From NCBI GenBank assembly GCA_041402005.1, contig JAWKTB010000001.1, forward strand, positions 434,001 to 498,000: a DNA stretch of 64,000 bases, in the 5' to 3' direction. Shown here in pieces: positions 1 through 7,986 of this stretch. Both the position numbers and the translations under genes were made by a program. The notes under the pieces were generated by a model, which did no database searches, was not told the DNA's origin, and saw only the letters and a program-made list of their open reading frames with translations. How positions within the stretch are numbered: position 1 is the stretch's first letter; every line of letters begins with the position of its first letter. The DNA is from JAJRXR01 sp041402005 (GTDB lineage: Bacteria; Planctomycetota; Phycisphaerae; Phycisphaerales; UBA1924).

Positions 1-2
1 TC

Positions 3-623
3 CACCAGATCTGGTCGATGGACCTGAAGACGCGGGTCGTGCGCGCGATCGCGGGCTCGGGGCGTGAGAACATCTACGACGGGCCCGCGAAGGGCGCCGC
101 CCTCGCCCAGCCCTCTGGTCTGGCCCTCTCCGCCGACAAACGCACGCTCTACTTCGCCGACTCCGAGGGCTCGGCGATCCGCGCCCTCGACCTCGACGCG
201 AAAGAAGTCCACACCATCATCGGGCGCTCCGTCGAGAGCCCACTCTTCGACTCCTCCCTCTTCGAGTTCGGCGACGTCGACGGCACGGCGCCCAACGCCA
301 AGCTCCAGCACCCCCTCGGCGTCACCCTCTTCCCCACCGAGCACGGCCCGCGCGTGCTCGTCGCCGACACGTACAACAGCAAGATCAAGCTCGTCAACCC
401 GTTGACCAACTCCTCGACGGCCTGGGCGGGCGTCGGGAACGATCCCGACCCGTCCGACGAGGGCCTCCGTCTCGATCAGCCGGGCGGCCTCTCGCTCGCG
501 GTCGGCAACGACAACGTCCCGACGCTCTTCGTCGCCGACACGAACAACCACCGCGTCGTCCGGATCGACCCCGCGAGCGGCGCCCACACCGTGATCACGT
601 TCAAGGGCCTCACGCGGCCGTGA
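3..623 (+). CDS. NHL-repeat beta-propeller protein (5' end outside window)
   Basis: The frame is already open at the left edge, so only about the last 206 residues are visible. They form NHL-type propeller blades with the recurring pattern 'QPxGLxL...LFVADTxNxxVxxI' (for example QPSGLALS...LYFADSE, HPLGVTLF...VLVADTYNS, QPGGLSLA...LFVADTNNH). Such blades form the C-terminal part of NHLRC2-like proteins, where a thioredoxin-like domain comes first; that part, if present, lies outside. The 3' end overlaps the convergent mtnN gene by 14 nt. Function beyond a propeller scaffold cannot be stated. Confidence 0.75.
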   Translation, partial: HQIWSMDLKTRVVRAIAGSGRENIYDGPAKGAALAQPSGLALSADKRTLYFADSEGSAIRALDLDAKEVHTIIGRSVESPLFDSSLFEFGDVDGTAPNAKLQHPLGVTLFPTEHGPRVLVADTYNSKIKLVNPLTNSSTAWAGVGNDPDPSDEGLRLDQPGGLSLAVGNDNVPTLFVADTNNHRVVRIDPASGAHTVITFKGLTRP

Positions 624-1365
624 AGAAGCGTTCGAGCACGCCGTGGGAACACGCCGCGGCCAGGCGCCCCAAGGACTCAGGGAACCTCGACGCCGCGTGA
701 TCGTCCGCGGCGTCCGAGATCGCCCGGAAGACGCCGATCGGCACGCCGTACTCGAAGGCGACCTGGGCCGCCGCCGCCCCCTCCATCTCGACGCACAACG
801 CCCCGGGCGCCCGCGCCCGCAGCGCGTCCCGCTCCGCGTCGGTCGAGACGAACCGATCGCCCGATGCGATCAGCCCGACGTGGACCGACGCGTCGCGCAC
901 GTGCAGGCGCTCCCGATCGCCCGCCGCCAGCTCTCGCGCAAGATCACCCGCGACGAACGACTCGCAGGCGTCGACGAGCGAGCGCGTGATGTCCGGGTCG
1001 GTCGGCAGCTCGCGCACGCCGAGCAGCGGAATTTCCAGAGGCGGGAACAGAGGCGAGGCGTCCAGGTCGTGCTGGACGAGCCCCCGGGCAATGACGAGGT
1101 CGCCGATGTTCACCCCCGGCGCGACGCCCCCGGCGAGGCCGGTCATGATCAGGCGGTCGACGCCGAAGCGTGTGACCAGTTCCGTCGCCGTTGTCGCCGC
1201 GGCGACCTTCCCGACGCGGGCGCCGACCAAGACGACATCCGCGCCCCACAGCCGCCCGAAGTGGAACGCCCGACGCCCATGCTCGACGACGCGGGCGCCC
1301 GAGCCCAACTCGCGCACGAGGGCGGCGCCCTCCTGGGGCATCGCGTACATGACGCCGGTCAGCAT
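610..1365 (-). CDS. mtnN: 5'-methylthioadenosine/S-adenosylhomocysteine nucleosidase
   Basis: 251 residues, close to the usual ~230-250 of the MTA/SAH nucleosidase (PNP/UDP phosphorylase-like) family. Visible family motifs are the N-terminal 'YAMPQEGAAL', the glycine-rich 'MTGLAGGVAPGVNIGDLVIA', the ribose-binding 'VEMEGAAAAQVA' and the catalytic-Asp region 'RAISDAADDHA'. The enzyme hydrolyses MTA and SAH to adenine plus methylthioribose or S-ribosylhomocysteine in the cytoplasm, recycling methyl-cycle by-products. The gene stands alone. Its start is supported by a -10-like TAGGCT only 6 nt upstream. A futalosine hydrolase role cannot be excluded from sequence alone. Confidence 0.85.
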   Translation of the reverse strand: MLTGVMYAMPQEGAALVRELGSGARVVEHGRRAFHFGRLWGADVVLVGARVGKVAAATTATELVTRFGVDRLIMTGLAGGVAPGVNIGDLVIARGLVQHDLDASPLFPPLEIPLLGVRELPTDPDITRSLVDACESFVAGDLARELAAGDRERLHVRDASVHVGLIASGDRFVSTDAERDALRARAPGALCVEMEGAAAAQVAFEYGVPIGVFRAISDAADDHAASRFPESLGRLAAACSHGVLERFFTAA

Positions 1366-1371
1366 GGGGCG

Positions 1372-1377
1372 AGCCTA
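1372..1377 (-). promoter_or_regulatory. -10 element of mtnN, leaderless type
   Basis: TAGGCT on the minus strand ends 6 nt before the mtnN ATG and no Shine-Dalgarno is present. A transcript would begin at or next to the start codon. No clear -35 box. Confidence 0.45.
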
Positions 1378-1599
1378 ACGCGGGCAGGGCGTCAATGACG
1401 ACGACCCGCGCGTCCGCGGGCCGCCGATGGCAAAGGGGAGATGAATCCTGGAGCAACCCCGTCGGTGGGGCGGGTGAACCGCCTCGTGGCGGCGGGGTGA
1501 GAGGTATAGCCCCGGGTGCGTTCAGGGCGCGCCAAGGCGATGGCAAGATCGCGCGAGGCCTTCGTTCGCGCCCCTGAACGCTCTCCCCAGAGTGCGTCA

Positions 1600-1605
1600 T
1601 ACACT
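1600..1605 (+). promoter_or_regulatory. -10 element of the trpG-type gene, leaderless type
   Basis: TACACT lies 7 nt before the GTG at 1613. This favours that GTG over the ATG at 1592, which would place the hexamer inside the coding region. Confidence 0.45.
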
Positions 1606-1612
1606 CCGCCCG

Positions 1613-2308
1613 GTGATCCTGCTCATCGACAACTACGACAGCTTCACCTGGAACCTCGTGCAGCGGCTCGGGGAGTTGGACCCCACACTCGAGCCGGGAA
1701 GGGACCTCGTCGTCGCCCGCAACGACCAGATCACGCCCGACGAGGCCGAAGGGCTCGACTCGGGACGTGGCCCGACGCACGTGATCATCTCGCCCGGCCC
1801 CTGCACGCCCGCCGAGGCGGGGATCTCGGGCGCGATCATCAACCGCTTCGCGGGTCGCGTCCCCGTGCTCGGCGTCTGCCTCGGGCACCAGTGCCTGGGC
1901 GAGCTGCACGCCATGCGCGTCGAGCGACACCCCGTCCTCATGCACGGCAAGACCAGCCCCGTCGAGCACGACGGCAAAGGCCTGTACGCCGGCATCGACA
2001 GCCCCATGATCGCGACGCGCTACCACTCACTCGTCGTCACGCGCGACAGCGTCCCGCCGCCCCCGCGGCCAGGCGAGGACGGCTGGGTCGTCTCCGCCTG
2101 GAGCGTCGAGCGCGAGGGCTCGGCGGCGCCCGGCCTCGAGGTCGTCATGGGCCTCCGACGCGTCTGGGCCGACGCCTCCAAGCACCCCCTCGAAGGCGTG
2201 CAGTTCCACCCCGAGAGCTTCATGACGCCCGACGGTCCACGCCTGCTCGCCAACTTCCTGGCGATGGGCGCGGGTGGACGCGAGACGCGCCTCGCGGCCC
2301 GCGCCTGA
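1613..2308 (+). CDS. trpG: Glutamine amidotransferase, anthranilate/aminodeoxychorismate synthase component II
   Basis: About 231 residues, a class I glutamine amidotransferase. It opens with the family N-terminus 'ILLIDNYDSFTWNL', has the oxyanion region 'ISPGPCTPAEAG', the nucleophile Cys in 'GVCLGHQCLGE' and the His-Glu pair in 'QFHPESF'. It supplies ammonia from glutamine to a TrpE or PabB partner. No trpE or pabB is adjacent, so a role in tryptophan or folate synthesis (or both) is open. I chose GTG 1613 because family members start directly at the ILLIDNYDSF strand and a -10-like hexamer sits just before it. An in-frame ATG at 1592 is the alternative. Confidence 0.85.
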   Translation: MILLIDNYDSFTWNLVQRLGELDPTLEPGRDLVVARNDQITPDEAEGLDSGRGPTHVIISPGPCTPAEAGISGAIINRFAGRVPVLGVCLGHQCLGELHAMRVERHPVLMHGKTSPVEHDGKGLYAGIDSPMIATRYHSLVVTRDSVPPPPRPGEDGWVVSAWSVEREGSAAPGLEVVMGLRRVWADASKHPLEGVQFHPESFMTPDGPRLLANFLAMGAGGRETRLAARA

Positions 2309-2340
2309 CCGGCCCCGACGCGGGCGTGCTCGCCGTCGCA

Positions 2341-2346
2341 TACGCT
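2341..2346 (+). promoter_or_regulatory. -10 element, leaderless type
   Basis: TACGCT followed by 6 nt and then the ATG at 2353; no ribosome-binding site is visible between them. Confidence 0.4.
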
Positions 2347-2352
2347 TGGCCC

Positions 2353-2805
2353 ATGCTCGAACCCGCGCCGACGACCAAGATCGACCCGGACCTGGCCCGT
2401 GGACGCTTGGAGGAGATCCTCCCCGCCAGCGCCACCCGCCACGCCCTGCTCGTCCTCAGCTTTCCCAATACCAACTACCGCCTCCGCCTCGAGCCCGCCG
2501 GCGGCTTCGAGCGATTCAGCCCGCACATCGCCCAGCGCGTCATCGGACGCATCCAGGCACGGGCCAAGCGCGTCGACGTCGTCGGCGCCGGCGGGCGATA
2601 CGTCGAGCCCGTCCTCGGGCGCCCCCGACGCGTGCAGGGCTCGGTCCTCGCGGTCAACGAGAAGTCGAACACGATCACCGTCGGCGCCGGCGTGCCGATC
2701 GTGTGCGCCCTGACCGACCCCCGCCAGAAGGCCGGGATGTTCGAGCCCGGCCAGTTCGTCAGCTTCGACGTCGAACGCGGGGCGTCGTTCACGCTGGTGG
2801 AGTGA
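2353..2805 (+). CDS. Hypothetical protein (150 aa)
   Basis: No recognised family. The protein is soluble, with no signal peptide or membrane segment. The N-terminal half looks alpha/beta ('LLVLSFPNTNYRLRLEP'), followed by a basic stretch 'RIQARAKRVDVVGAGGRYVE'. The C-terminal half reads like a small beta-barrel ('RVQGSVLAVNEKSNTITVGA' then 'FEPGQFVSFDVERGA'), resembling OB- or TRAM-like folds in rhythm only. It follows trpG by 44 nt but has its own putative -10 element, and its stop is 3 nt from the end of the convergent oppB. Codon use matches the neighbours, so it is likely a real gene. Confidence 0.6.
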   Translation: MLEPAPTTKIDPDLARGRLEEILPASATRHALLVLSFPNTNYRLRLEPAGGFERFSPHIAQRVIGRIQARAKRVDVVGAGGRYVEPVLGRPRRVQGSVLAVNEKSNTITVGAGVPIVCALTDPRQKAGMFEPGQFVSFDVERGASFTLVE

Positions 2806-2808
2806 GCC

Positions 2809-3816
2809 TCACGCGATCCGCGGGTCCACCCAGCGGTACAGCACGTCTACCGCCAGATTGAACACGATCAGCATCGTCGCGAAGATCAGCACGACGCCCA
2901 TGATCAGGAACAGGTCCTTGTTCAGGACCGCGTTGACGAAGTGCTGGCCCATGCCGGGGACGTTGAACACCCTCTCGACGATGAACGAGCCGGTCATCGC
3001 CAGGGCGGTCGCCGGGCCCAGGAAGCTCAGCACGGGCAGGAACGCGTTCTTGAGGGCGTGGCGGAGCAGGACGGAGCGCTCGGGCAGGCCCTTGGCCCTC
3101 GCCGTCCGCACGTAGTCGGAACCCAGCGCCTCGATCATGCCCATGCGGGTCAGGCGGGCGATGTACGCCGCGAAGGGCAGCGCCAGCGTCAGCGCCGGCA
3201 TGACGAGCTGCGGGATCCCGCCCCACCCGCCGACGGGCAGGATCGCCCACCACACGCCGAAGACCAGCAGCAGCACCGTCCCGATCACGAACGTCGGCAG
3301 CGAGATCCCGATGAGGGCGACCGCGAGCGTTGACAGGTCGGCGAACGAGTTGGGCTTCACCGCGCCGATGACCCCCGCCGCGATCCCGATCACCAGCGCG
3401 ATCAGGATCGCCAGCGCCCCCAGCGTGATCGAGACCGGCATCGCCCCCGCGATGATCTCGTTGACCGTCCAGTCCTCGTACTGGAGCGACGGCCCGAAGT
3501 CGAAGACCGGGCGCGCCCGGGGCGCCAGGCCCGACGCCTCCGCCCGCTCCCGCTCGCCCGCGATCTCCCCCGAGAGCGTGTCGCGCACGAACTCGAAGCC
3601 CGACGCGCTGTCCAAGTACGACGCGTAGAACCGCCAGAAGCTGTCCAGGTTGTACTGGCGCTTCATCGCCTCCATCACCTCGGCGGGCGGCTGACGCCCC
3701 TCCGGGTTCTCCAAGGGATTCCCCGGCGCCGCCCACGCCAGCGACAGCGTGATCGTGTACACCACCAGCAGGATCACCGGCAGCGCGAGCAGGCGTCGGA
3801 AGATCAATCCGATCAT
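2809..3816 (-). CDS. oppB: Oligopeptide-type ABC transporter permease (OppB/DppB family)
   Basis: 335 residues with the N-terminal anchor 'RRLLALPVILLVVYTITLSL' of OppB-type permeases, a periplasmic stretch of roughly 90 residues, and then five further hydrophobic segments. The EAA loop that docks on the ATPase is seen as 'GSDYVRTARAKGLPERSV', followed by 'HALKNAFLPVLSFLGPA', both diagnostic for binding-protein-dependent importers of peptides or nickel. The start overlaps the oppA stop (ATGA), so the two are translationally coupled. No oppC or ATPase gene follows: the next gene is convergent and ends 3 nt away. The partner permease and ATPases must therefore be encoded elsewhere. Confidence 0.85.
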   Translation of the reverse strand: MIGLIFRRLLALPVILLVVYTITLSLAWAAPGNPLENPEGRQPPAEVMEAMKRQYNLDSFWRFYASYLDSASGFEFVRDTLSGEIAGERERAEASGLAPRARPVFDFGPSLQYEDWTVNEIIAGAMPVSITLGALAILIALVIGIAAGVIGAVKPNSFADLSTLAVALIGISLPTFVIGTVLLLVFGVWWAILPVGGWGGIPQLVMPALTLALPFAAYIARLTRMGMIEALGSDYVRTARAKGLPERSVLLRHALKNAFLPVLSFLGPATALAMTGSFIVERVFNVPGMGQHFVNAVLNKDLFLIMGVVLIFATMLIVFNLAVDVLYRWVDPRIA

Positions 3817-5744
3817 GGACGCGCCCCGTCCGCCCCGGCGTGCTCTTCCGACGCATCCGCGTCAGCGGGGGGCAGCGCCGGCATGGTCCTGGGCACGTCC
3901 GGTCCCTTGCCGTCACCCAGCACGTCGAACAGGAACACATTCTGCGTCGCCCGCGGGTGCGGGTTGACCCCGCTCAGCGTGTCGGCGTCGAACAGGTACA
4001 CCGTCACGTAGTGATACAGAGGCACCAGGGGCAGGTCCTCTTCGACGAGGATCCGCTCGGCCTCCGACAGGATCGCCATCCGCTTCTCGGGATCTCGCTC
4101 GCTGCGCGCCTGGTCGAGCAGGTCGTCGTAGTGGGGGTTGTTGTACTTGCGGTCGTTGTTCCCGTCCGTCGAGCGGTTGATCTCGAGGAACGTCGTCGGG
4201 TCGCCGTAGTCCGCGTACCACCCGGCCCGCGTCACCATGTAGTTCGCCTTCTTCAGGTCGTTGCGATAGACCTTCAGTTCCTTCTGATCCAGGCTGACTG
4301 AGACGCCAAGGTTCCGCTGCCAGTCCTTCGCGACCGCCTGGGCGATCAGGTCGTGCCCGGCGTCCTTGTTGAACATGATCTCGACTGTGGGGAACGCCGC
4401 GGGGTCGGGCCACCCCGCCTCGGCGAGCAGCTTTCTTGCCGCCGCCGGGTCGTAGGGGAGGCCCTTGGGCGACTCGTACCCGCCGATCGAGTGTGGCGGG
4501 ATGATCGTGCTCGCCACCGGCTCGCCCGTCCGCTTGACCTGGTCCACAAGCGTCTGCTTGTCGATCGCCATCGCGAACGCCCTTCGGACCCGCGGGTCGT
4601 GGAACGGGTTGTCCCGCCCGTCGGGCAGCTTGGGCAGGCAGTTGAAGTTGTACCAGTACGTCGCGAACGCCGGGAAGACGTGGATGTTCTTGCGCGGGTC
4701 CTTGGGCAGGCGCCGATCGATCTCGATCGGGTCGAGGCCCTGGGCCTTGAGCGCCTCGTACTGCTCGCGGTTCTCCTCGTAGAACTCCTTCTTCTTCTGG
4801 ATGATGTCGGCGCGGTACCCGACCGTGACGTCCGTCACCCAGTCGACGGCGCCGGTCTGGAACGCCAGCACCATCGCGTTCGGCTCCGTGATCGCCGGCA
4901 TCTCGATCGTGTCCAGCGCGATCGCGTCCCGGTTCCAGTAGTACGGGTTCTTCTCGGCCCGCATCGACCGCTTGAACCGCCACTTGGTCAAGTTGAACGG
5001 CCCGTTGCTGACCAGGCGGTCGGGCTTGGTCCACCCCGCCTTGAGGTCAAGCCGCCCCGAGTCGGGGCTGGGGCGCTCGTACGCGCTGACCAGGGGCGGG
5101 TAGACGGGGTAGAACACCGCGAACGCGCACAGGTCGAGCCAGTAGGGCGTTGGCTCGGTCAGGCGCATCCAGAGCGTGTGGTCGTCACGCGCCTTGAGCG
5201 CCACGCCCGAGTCGAAGCGCTCGAGCGTCTCGCGCCACAGCGCGTCGGCGGCCTCTGCCGTCTTCTCCGCCGCCGGCCTCGCCTCGTACTCGGAGAGCGC
5301 GTCGTTCCGCCAGTCGTAGAACTCGGGCCCCCCCTCGATCAGCAGGAAGAAGGCGATGTAGTCCGAGGCGATGTCGGGCAGCATCGCCCGACGCCAGGAG
5401 TAGACGAAGTCGCCCGCCGTCACCGGCGCCCCGTTCGACCACTTCGCGTCGTCGCGCAGGTGGAACGTGTACTCCTTCCCGTCGTCGGAGACTTCCCAGG
5501 ACTCGGCGACCGCCGGGATGATGTCGTACCCCCAGGTGAACACGTCGTTGGCGGTCAGCCCCTCGAAGAACATCCGCGCCGCGCGCAGGTCCGGCTGCCA
5601 GCTCATCCGCTGGGGGTCGAGCGTGTTGACGTCCCCGTTGCCGTTGATGAACGTGAAGTCGGCGGGCTTGGGTGGGCGGTCGGAGAGCACCGTCGCCCCG
5701 ACCAGGGCCGCGAGCAGGAGGAAGGGCACGAGCAGGCGGAGCAT
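3813..5744 (-). CDS. oppA: Oligopeptide ABC transporter substrate-binding protein (SBP family 5)
   Basis: 643 residues with an N-terminal hydrophobic signal (residues 2-21, no lipobox Cys). The solute-binding protein family 5 body is marked by 'GDVNTLDPQRMSWQPD', 'YTFHLRDDAKWSNGAPV', 'VTAGDFVYSWRRAM', 'RVRRAFAMAIDKQTLV' and 'LPYDPAAARKLLAEAGW'. It captures peptides in the periplasm for the downstream permease. The acidic tail (about the last 30 residues) is low-complexity. A TATGGT hexamer 6 nt before the ATG suggests a leaderless start. Substrate specificity cannot be read from the sequence. Confidence 0.85.
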   Translation of the reverse strand: MLRLLVPFLLLAALVGATVLSDRPPKPADFTFINGNGDVNTLDPQRMSWQPDLRAARMFFEGLTANDVFTWGYDIIPAVAESWEVSDDGKEYTFHLRDDAKWSNGAPVTAGDFVYSWRRAMLPDIASDYIAFFLLIEGGPEFYDWRNDALSEYEARPAAEKTAEAADALWRETLERFDSGVALKARDDHTLWMRLTEPTPYWLDLCAFAVFYPVYPPLVSAYERPSPDSGRLDLKAGWTKPDRLVSNGPFNLTKWRFKRSMRAEKNPYYWNRDAIALDTIEMPAITEPNAMVLAFQTGAVDWVTDVTVGYRADIIQKKKEFYEENREQYEALKAQGLDPIEIDRRLPKDPRKNIHVFPAFATYWYNFNCLPKLPDGRDNPFHDPRVRRAFAMAIDKQTLVDQVKRTGEPVASTIIPPHSIGGYESPKGLPYDPAAARKLLAEAGWPDPAAFPTVEIMFNKDAGHDLIAQAVAKDWQRNLGVSVSLDQKELKVYRNDLKKANYMVTRAGWYADYGDPTTFLEINRSTDGNNDRKYNNPHYDDLLDQARSERDPEKRMAILSEAERILVEEDLPLVPLYHYVTVYLFDADTLSGVNPHPRATQNVFLFDVLGDGKGPDVPRTMPALPPADADASEEHAGADGARP

Positions 5745-5750
5745 GTGATC

Positions 5751-5756
5751 ACCATA
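5751..5756 (-). promoter_or_regulatory. -10 element of oppAB, leaderless type
   Basis: TATGGT on the minus strand, 6 nt before the oppA ATG; no Shine-Dalgarno and no obvious -35. Confidence 0.4.
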
Positions 5757-5816
5757 CCGCCGCGGGGCGAGGCGGGTGGCGGACGCCGTCTCGGGCGTGC
5801 GTCAGGGGTGGGACCG

Positions 5817-6941
5817 TCAGGGCTTGCGGTCGACGAACCGATCCTTGCTGAACCCGAACTCGCGGACGAGCACGCCCTCGCGCCCCAGCAGCTCCAGGGC
5901 CGCGGTGCGGAACGACCGGTCATCCCCATCGCGAAGCGCCTGTGCGATCCGCGAGGGATTGGAAGCGGGCGTCTCGTTGCGCAGCCTGGCGGCGTGCTGG
6001 CGGGCGAAGTGGATCACGTTCTCCGCGGCGCCGACCGCCTGCGCCTCCAGACCACGCTCCCCGGTCGGGGGCATGTGCCCGTCGATGAACCGCGCCAGCG
6101 CCCAGGCGAGCAGGTCGCCCCCCATCCCGATGATCTGCTTCGTTCCCTCGGCGTCGGGGCGGGACGTTGGGGCCGTGACCGCGTTCAGGCCCGCGGTGCA
6201 CGCCTCGAGCGCGACGATCAACTCCAGCTCGTCGGCGCTGCTCGAACTCATCCGCCTGATCCGCTCCCCGGTCCTCGCGCCGAGCTGGGCGCTCGCGAGG
6301 TTGCGGACCACGCCGTAGCCCTGATGCTCGATGCGCGTCGCCAGGGCGAGGGCGCGGACCGCCGCCGCGGCCTCGAGGGGGTTCTTGGCCGAGGCGATCT
6401 GCTGTCCCAGGGCGCGGACGATCTCATCGACCCCCTCGGGGGTGACCGCCGGCGTCCCGGCGCTCGTCGCTCGGAGCGACTCGCCCAGCTGCGACGCCGC
6501 GAACAGGCGGACGGACTCGTCGTCGGACTTGAGCGCGTCGAGGAGGATCTCGCTGGCCTCGTCGGTCGCGAGGAGGCCCGCGACGCGGAGAGCGCCCAGC
6601 TTGGCGCCGACGTCATCCCCCCCGGCGATCCCGCGCAGCGCGGGCGTCAACGCCTGCGAGTACGCCCGTCGGAACGCGACCGAGGCGCTGGCGGTGGTGA
6701 GCGGGCGCGTCAGCCGCTCTCGCGCGAGCGAGGCGGCGGCCGGGTCGGTGGAGGCGAGCTGCGGCGCCCATGTCGACGCGTGCGCCTCGATCGCTTGCGT
6801 CGCCGACGCGTCCAGCGTGTTCGACGTCACGATCGCCGGGTCCAGCGTGCCGGGCTGTGCGAGCGACATCGCGACCGGGGCGGCGAGGGCGGCGATCAGC
6901 GCCAGGCCCCGCACCATGTTGAGGCGTCGTTTGGTCATCAT
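5817..6941 (-). CDS. Secreted alpha-helical (HEAT-like) protein of unknown function
   Basis: 374 residues. It has a cleavable signal peptide (hydrophobic stretch about residues 12-28, ending in 'VAMSLAQ'). The mature part is almost entirely helical and Ala/Leu-rich, with repeat-like segments such as 'GALRVAGLLATDEASEILLD' and 'DDESVRLFAASQLGESL' that read like HEAT/ARM repeats. No catalytic motif is visible. It lies 52 nt downstream of the ferredoxin-NADP reductase gene on the same strand and upstream of oppA, and may be part of the same unit. Two adjacent ATGs exist; the first is given. A periplasmic scaffold role is only a guess. Confidence 0.55.
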   Translation of the reverse strand: MMTKRRLNMVRGLALIAALAAPVAMSLAQPGTLDPAIVTSNTLDASATQAIEAHASTWAPQLASTDPAAASLARERLTRPLTTASASVAFRRAYSQALTPALRGIAGGDDVGAKLGALRVAGLLATDEASEILLDALKSDDESVRLFAASQLGESLRATSAGTPAVTPEGVDEIVRALGQQIASAKNPLEAAAAVRALALATRIEHQGYGVVRNLASAQLGARTGERIRRMSSSSADELELIVALEACTAGLNAVTAPTSRPDAEGTKQIIGMGGDLLAWALARFIDGHMPPTGERGLEAQAVGAAENVIHFARQHAARLRNETPASNPSRIAQALRDGDDRSFRTAALELLGREGVLVREFGFSKDRFVDRKP

Positions 6942-6993
6942 CGGGCGGACCTCGTCGGGTGGCGCCGCACTCGGGCGCGGGTCAAGGCAGTGT

Positions 6994-7986
6994 CTAGTAG
7001 ACCTCCATCAGCACCCGCCGGCTCGGACGCAGCGAGCGCGGGATCATACGCCGATCCCACTGCAAGGGGTCGGTCGGCGTCCCCTCGCCGAGCGTCACGT
7101 ACCCCGCCAGGTGCTCGGGCTTGAGCGTCCGCCCCATCCCCTGGAGGATCCCCAGCTCCATCCCCGCGATCCCGCAGATGTACACGATCGTGCGCTCGGA
7201 CTCGAGCATCGAGACCAGCAGGTCGGCGTGCGTGCGCAGGCGGTCCTGCACGTAGAGCCCTTCGCCCGCGTCGAGGTCGCGCTCCCGCGAGATCGCCGTC
7301 AGGTACGTGAAGCCCTCGTGCTTCTCCTCCATCGCCCGCAGCTCTTGGTGGTACAGCAGGTCGCTCGCGTACGGCGAGCCCATCACCAGCGTGACGCGGC
7401 TGCACGTCGGCGCATCCCCCTCGTACAGTTCCTTGAGCATCGCGCGGAAGGGGGCGATCCCCGTCCCGGTCGCAAAGAAGACGTAATCGTGCGCCGACGG
7501 ATCCGCGGGCAGCACGAACCGCTTGCCCGCGGGGCCCGTGATCGTGACCTCGTCTCCCTCCTTCAGATCGCACAGGTAGTTGCTGGCGACGCCCAGGAAG
7601 AGCGTGTGGTCGTCCCAGTGCTCGTCGATGGTCCGCTTGACCGTGGTCGAGAGCACCTGCCCCGCCCCGTCCTCGCCACGCGACGGGCTGGCGATCGAGT
7701 AGAGGCGCAGCTTGTGGGGCTTGGCGTGCTTGTCCACGCCCGGCGGGATCACGCCGAACGACTGACCCGCGCGGAACCGTCCGGCCAGTGGCGTCCCCGA
7801 GACGTCGATGGAGATGTGCCGCACGAACCCCGCGGCCTTCCGCCCCGCCGTGCACGGGTACGTCTCGACGACCCGCCCGACGCCCGGGCTCGCCGGCGTG
7901 AGCAGGTGCTGCTCGACCTCCGGCATGACGGGCTCGCCTGGCGTCGCCTCGCGGGCGCCGGACTCTCGCCGGGCGGCGCTGGTCAC
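6994..7986 (-). CDS. Ferredoxin--NADP(+) reductase, plant type
   Basis: 330 residues. FAD-binding motif 'KLRLYSIASPSRG', the second FAD loop 'GVASNYLCDLKEGDEV' with 'TGPAGK', the NADP nucleotide loop 'FFATGTGIAPFRAMLKEL', 'VYICGIAGMELGI', and a C-terminal aromatic residue ('RVLMEVY') that stacks on the flavin. These define the plant/cyanobacterial FNR group, which moves electrons between ferredoxin or flavodoxin and NADP(H). The first 20 residues are an Ala/Arg/Glu-rich extension; a Met at residue 21 is an alternative start. The GTG start given overlaps the upstream lipoprotein stop (GTGA), indicating coupling. Pairing with a lipoprotein gene is unusual and no ferredoxin gene is nearby. Confidence 0.85.
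   Translation of the reverse strand: MTSAARRESGAREATPGEPVMPEVEQHLLTPASPGVGRVVETYPCTAGRKAAGFVRHISIDVSGTPLAGRFRAGQSFGVIPPGVDKHAKPHKLRLYSIASPSRGEDGAGQVLSTTVKRTIDEHWDDHTLFLGVASNYLCDLKEGDEVTITGPAGKRFVLPADPSAHDYVFFATGTGIAPFRAMLKELYEGDAPTCSRVTLVMGSPYASDLLYHQELRAMEEKHEGFTYLTAISRERDLDAGEGLYVQDRLRTHADLLVSMLESERTIVYICGIAGMELGILQGMGRTLKPEHLAGYVTLGEGTPTDPLQWDRRMIPRSLRPSRRVLMEVY

Noticed and set aside
1378..1599. Tryptophan attenuator before the trpG-type gene
   Set aside because: The region has GC-rich inverted segments but no leader peptide with Trp codons, and the gene appears to be leaderless.
1592..1612. ATG at 1592 as the trpG start
   Set aside because: The seven extra residues are not part of the family N-terminus and the -10-like TACACT would fall inside the gene.
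4353..7124. 923-codon open frame antisense to oppA and the HEAT-like gene
   Set aside because: It spans two convincing genes on the other strand and the gap between them, its product is Arg/Gly/Val-rich without any motif, and long antisense frames are expected at this GC content.
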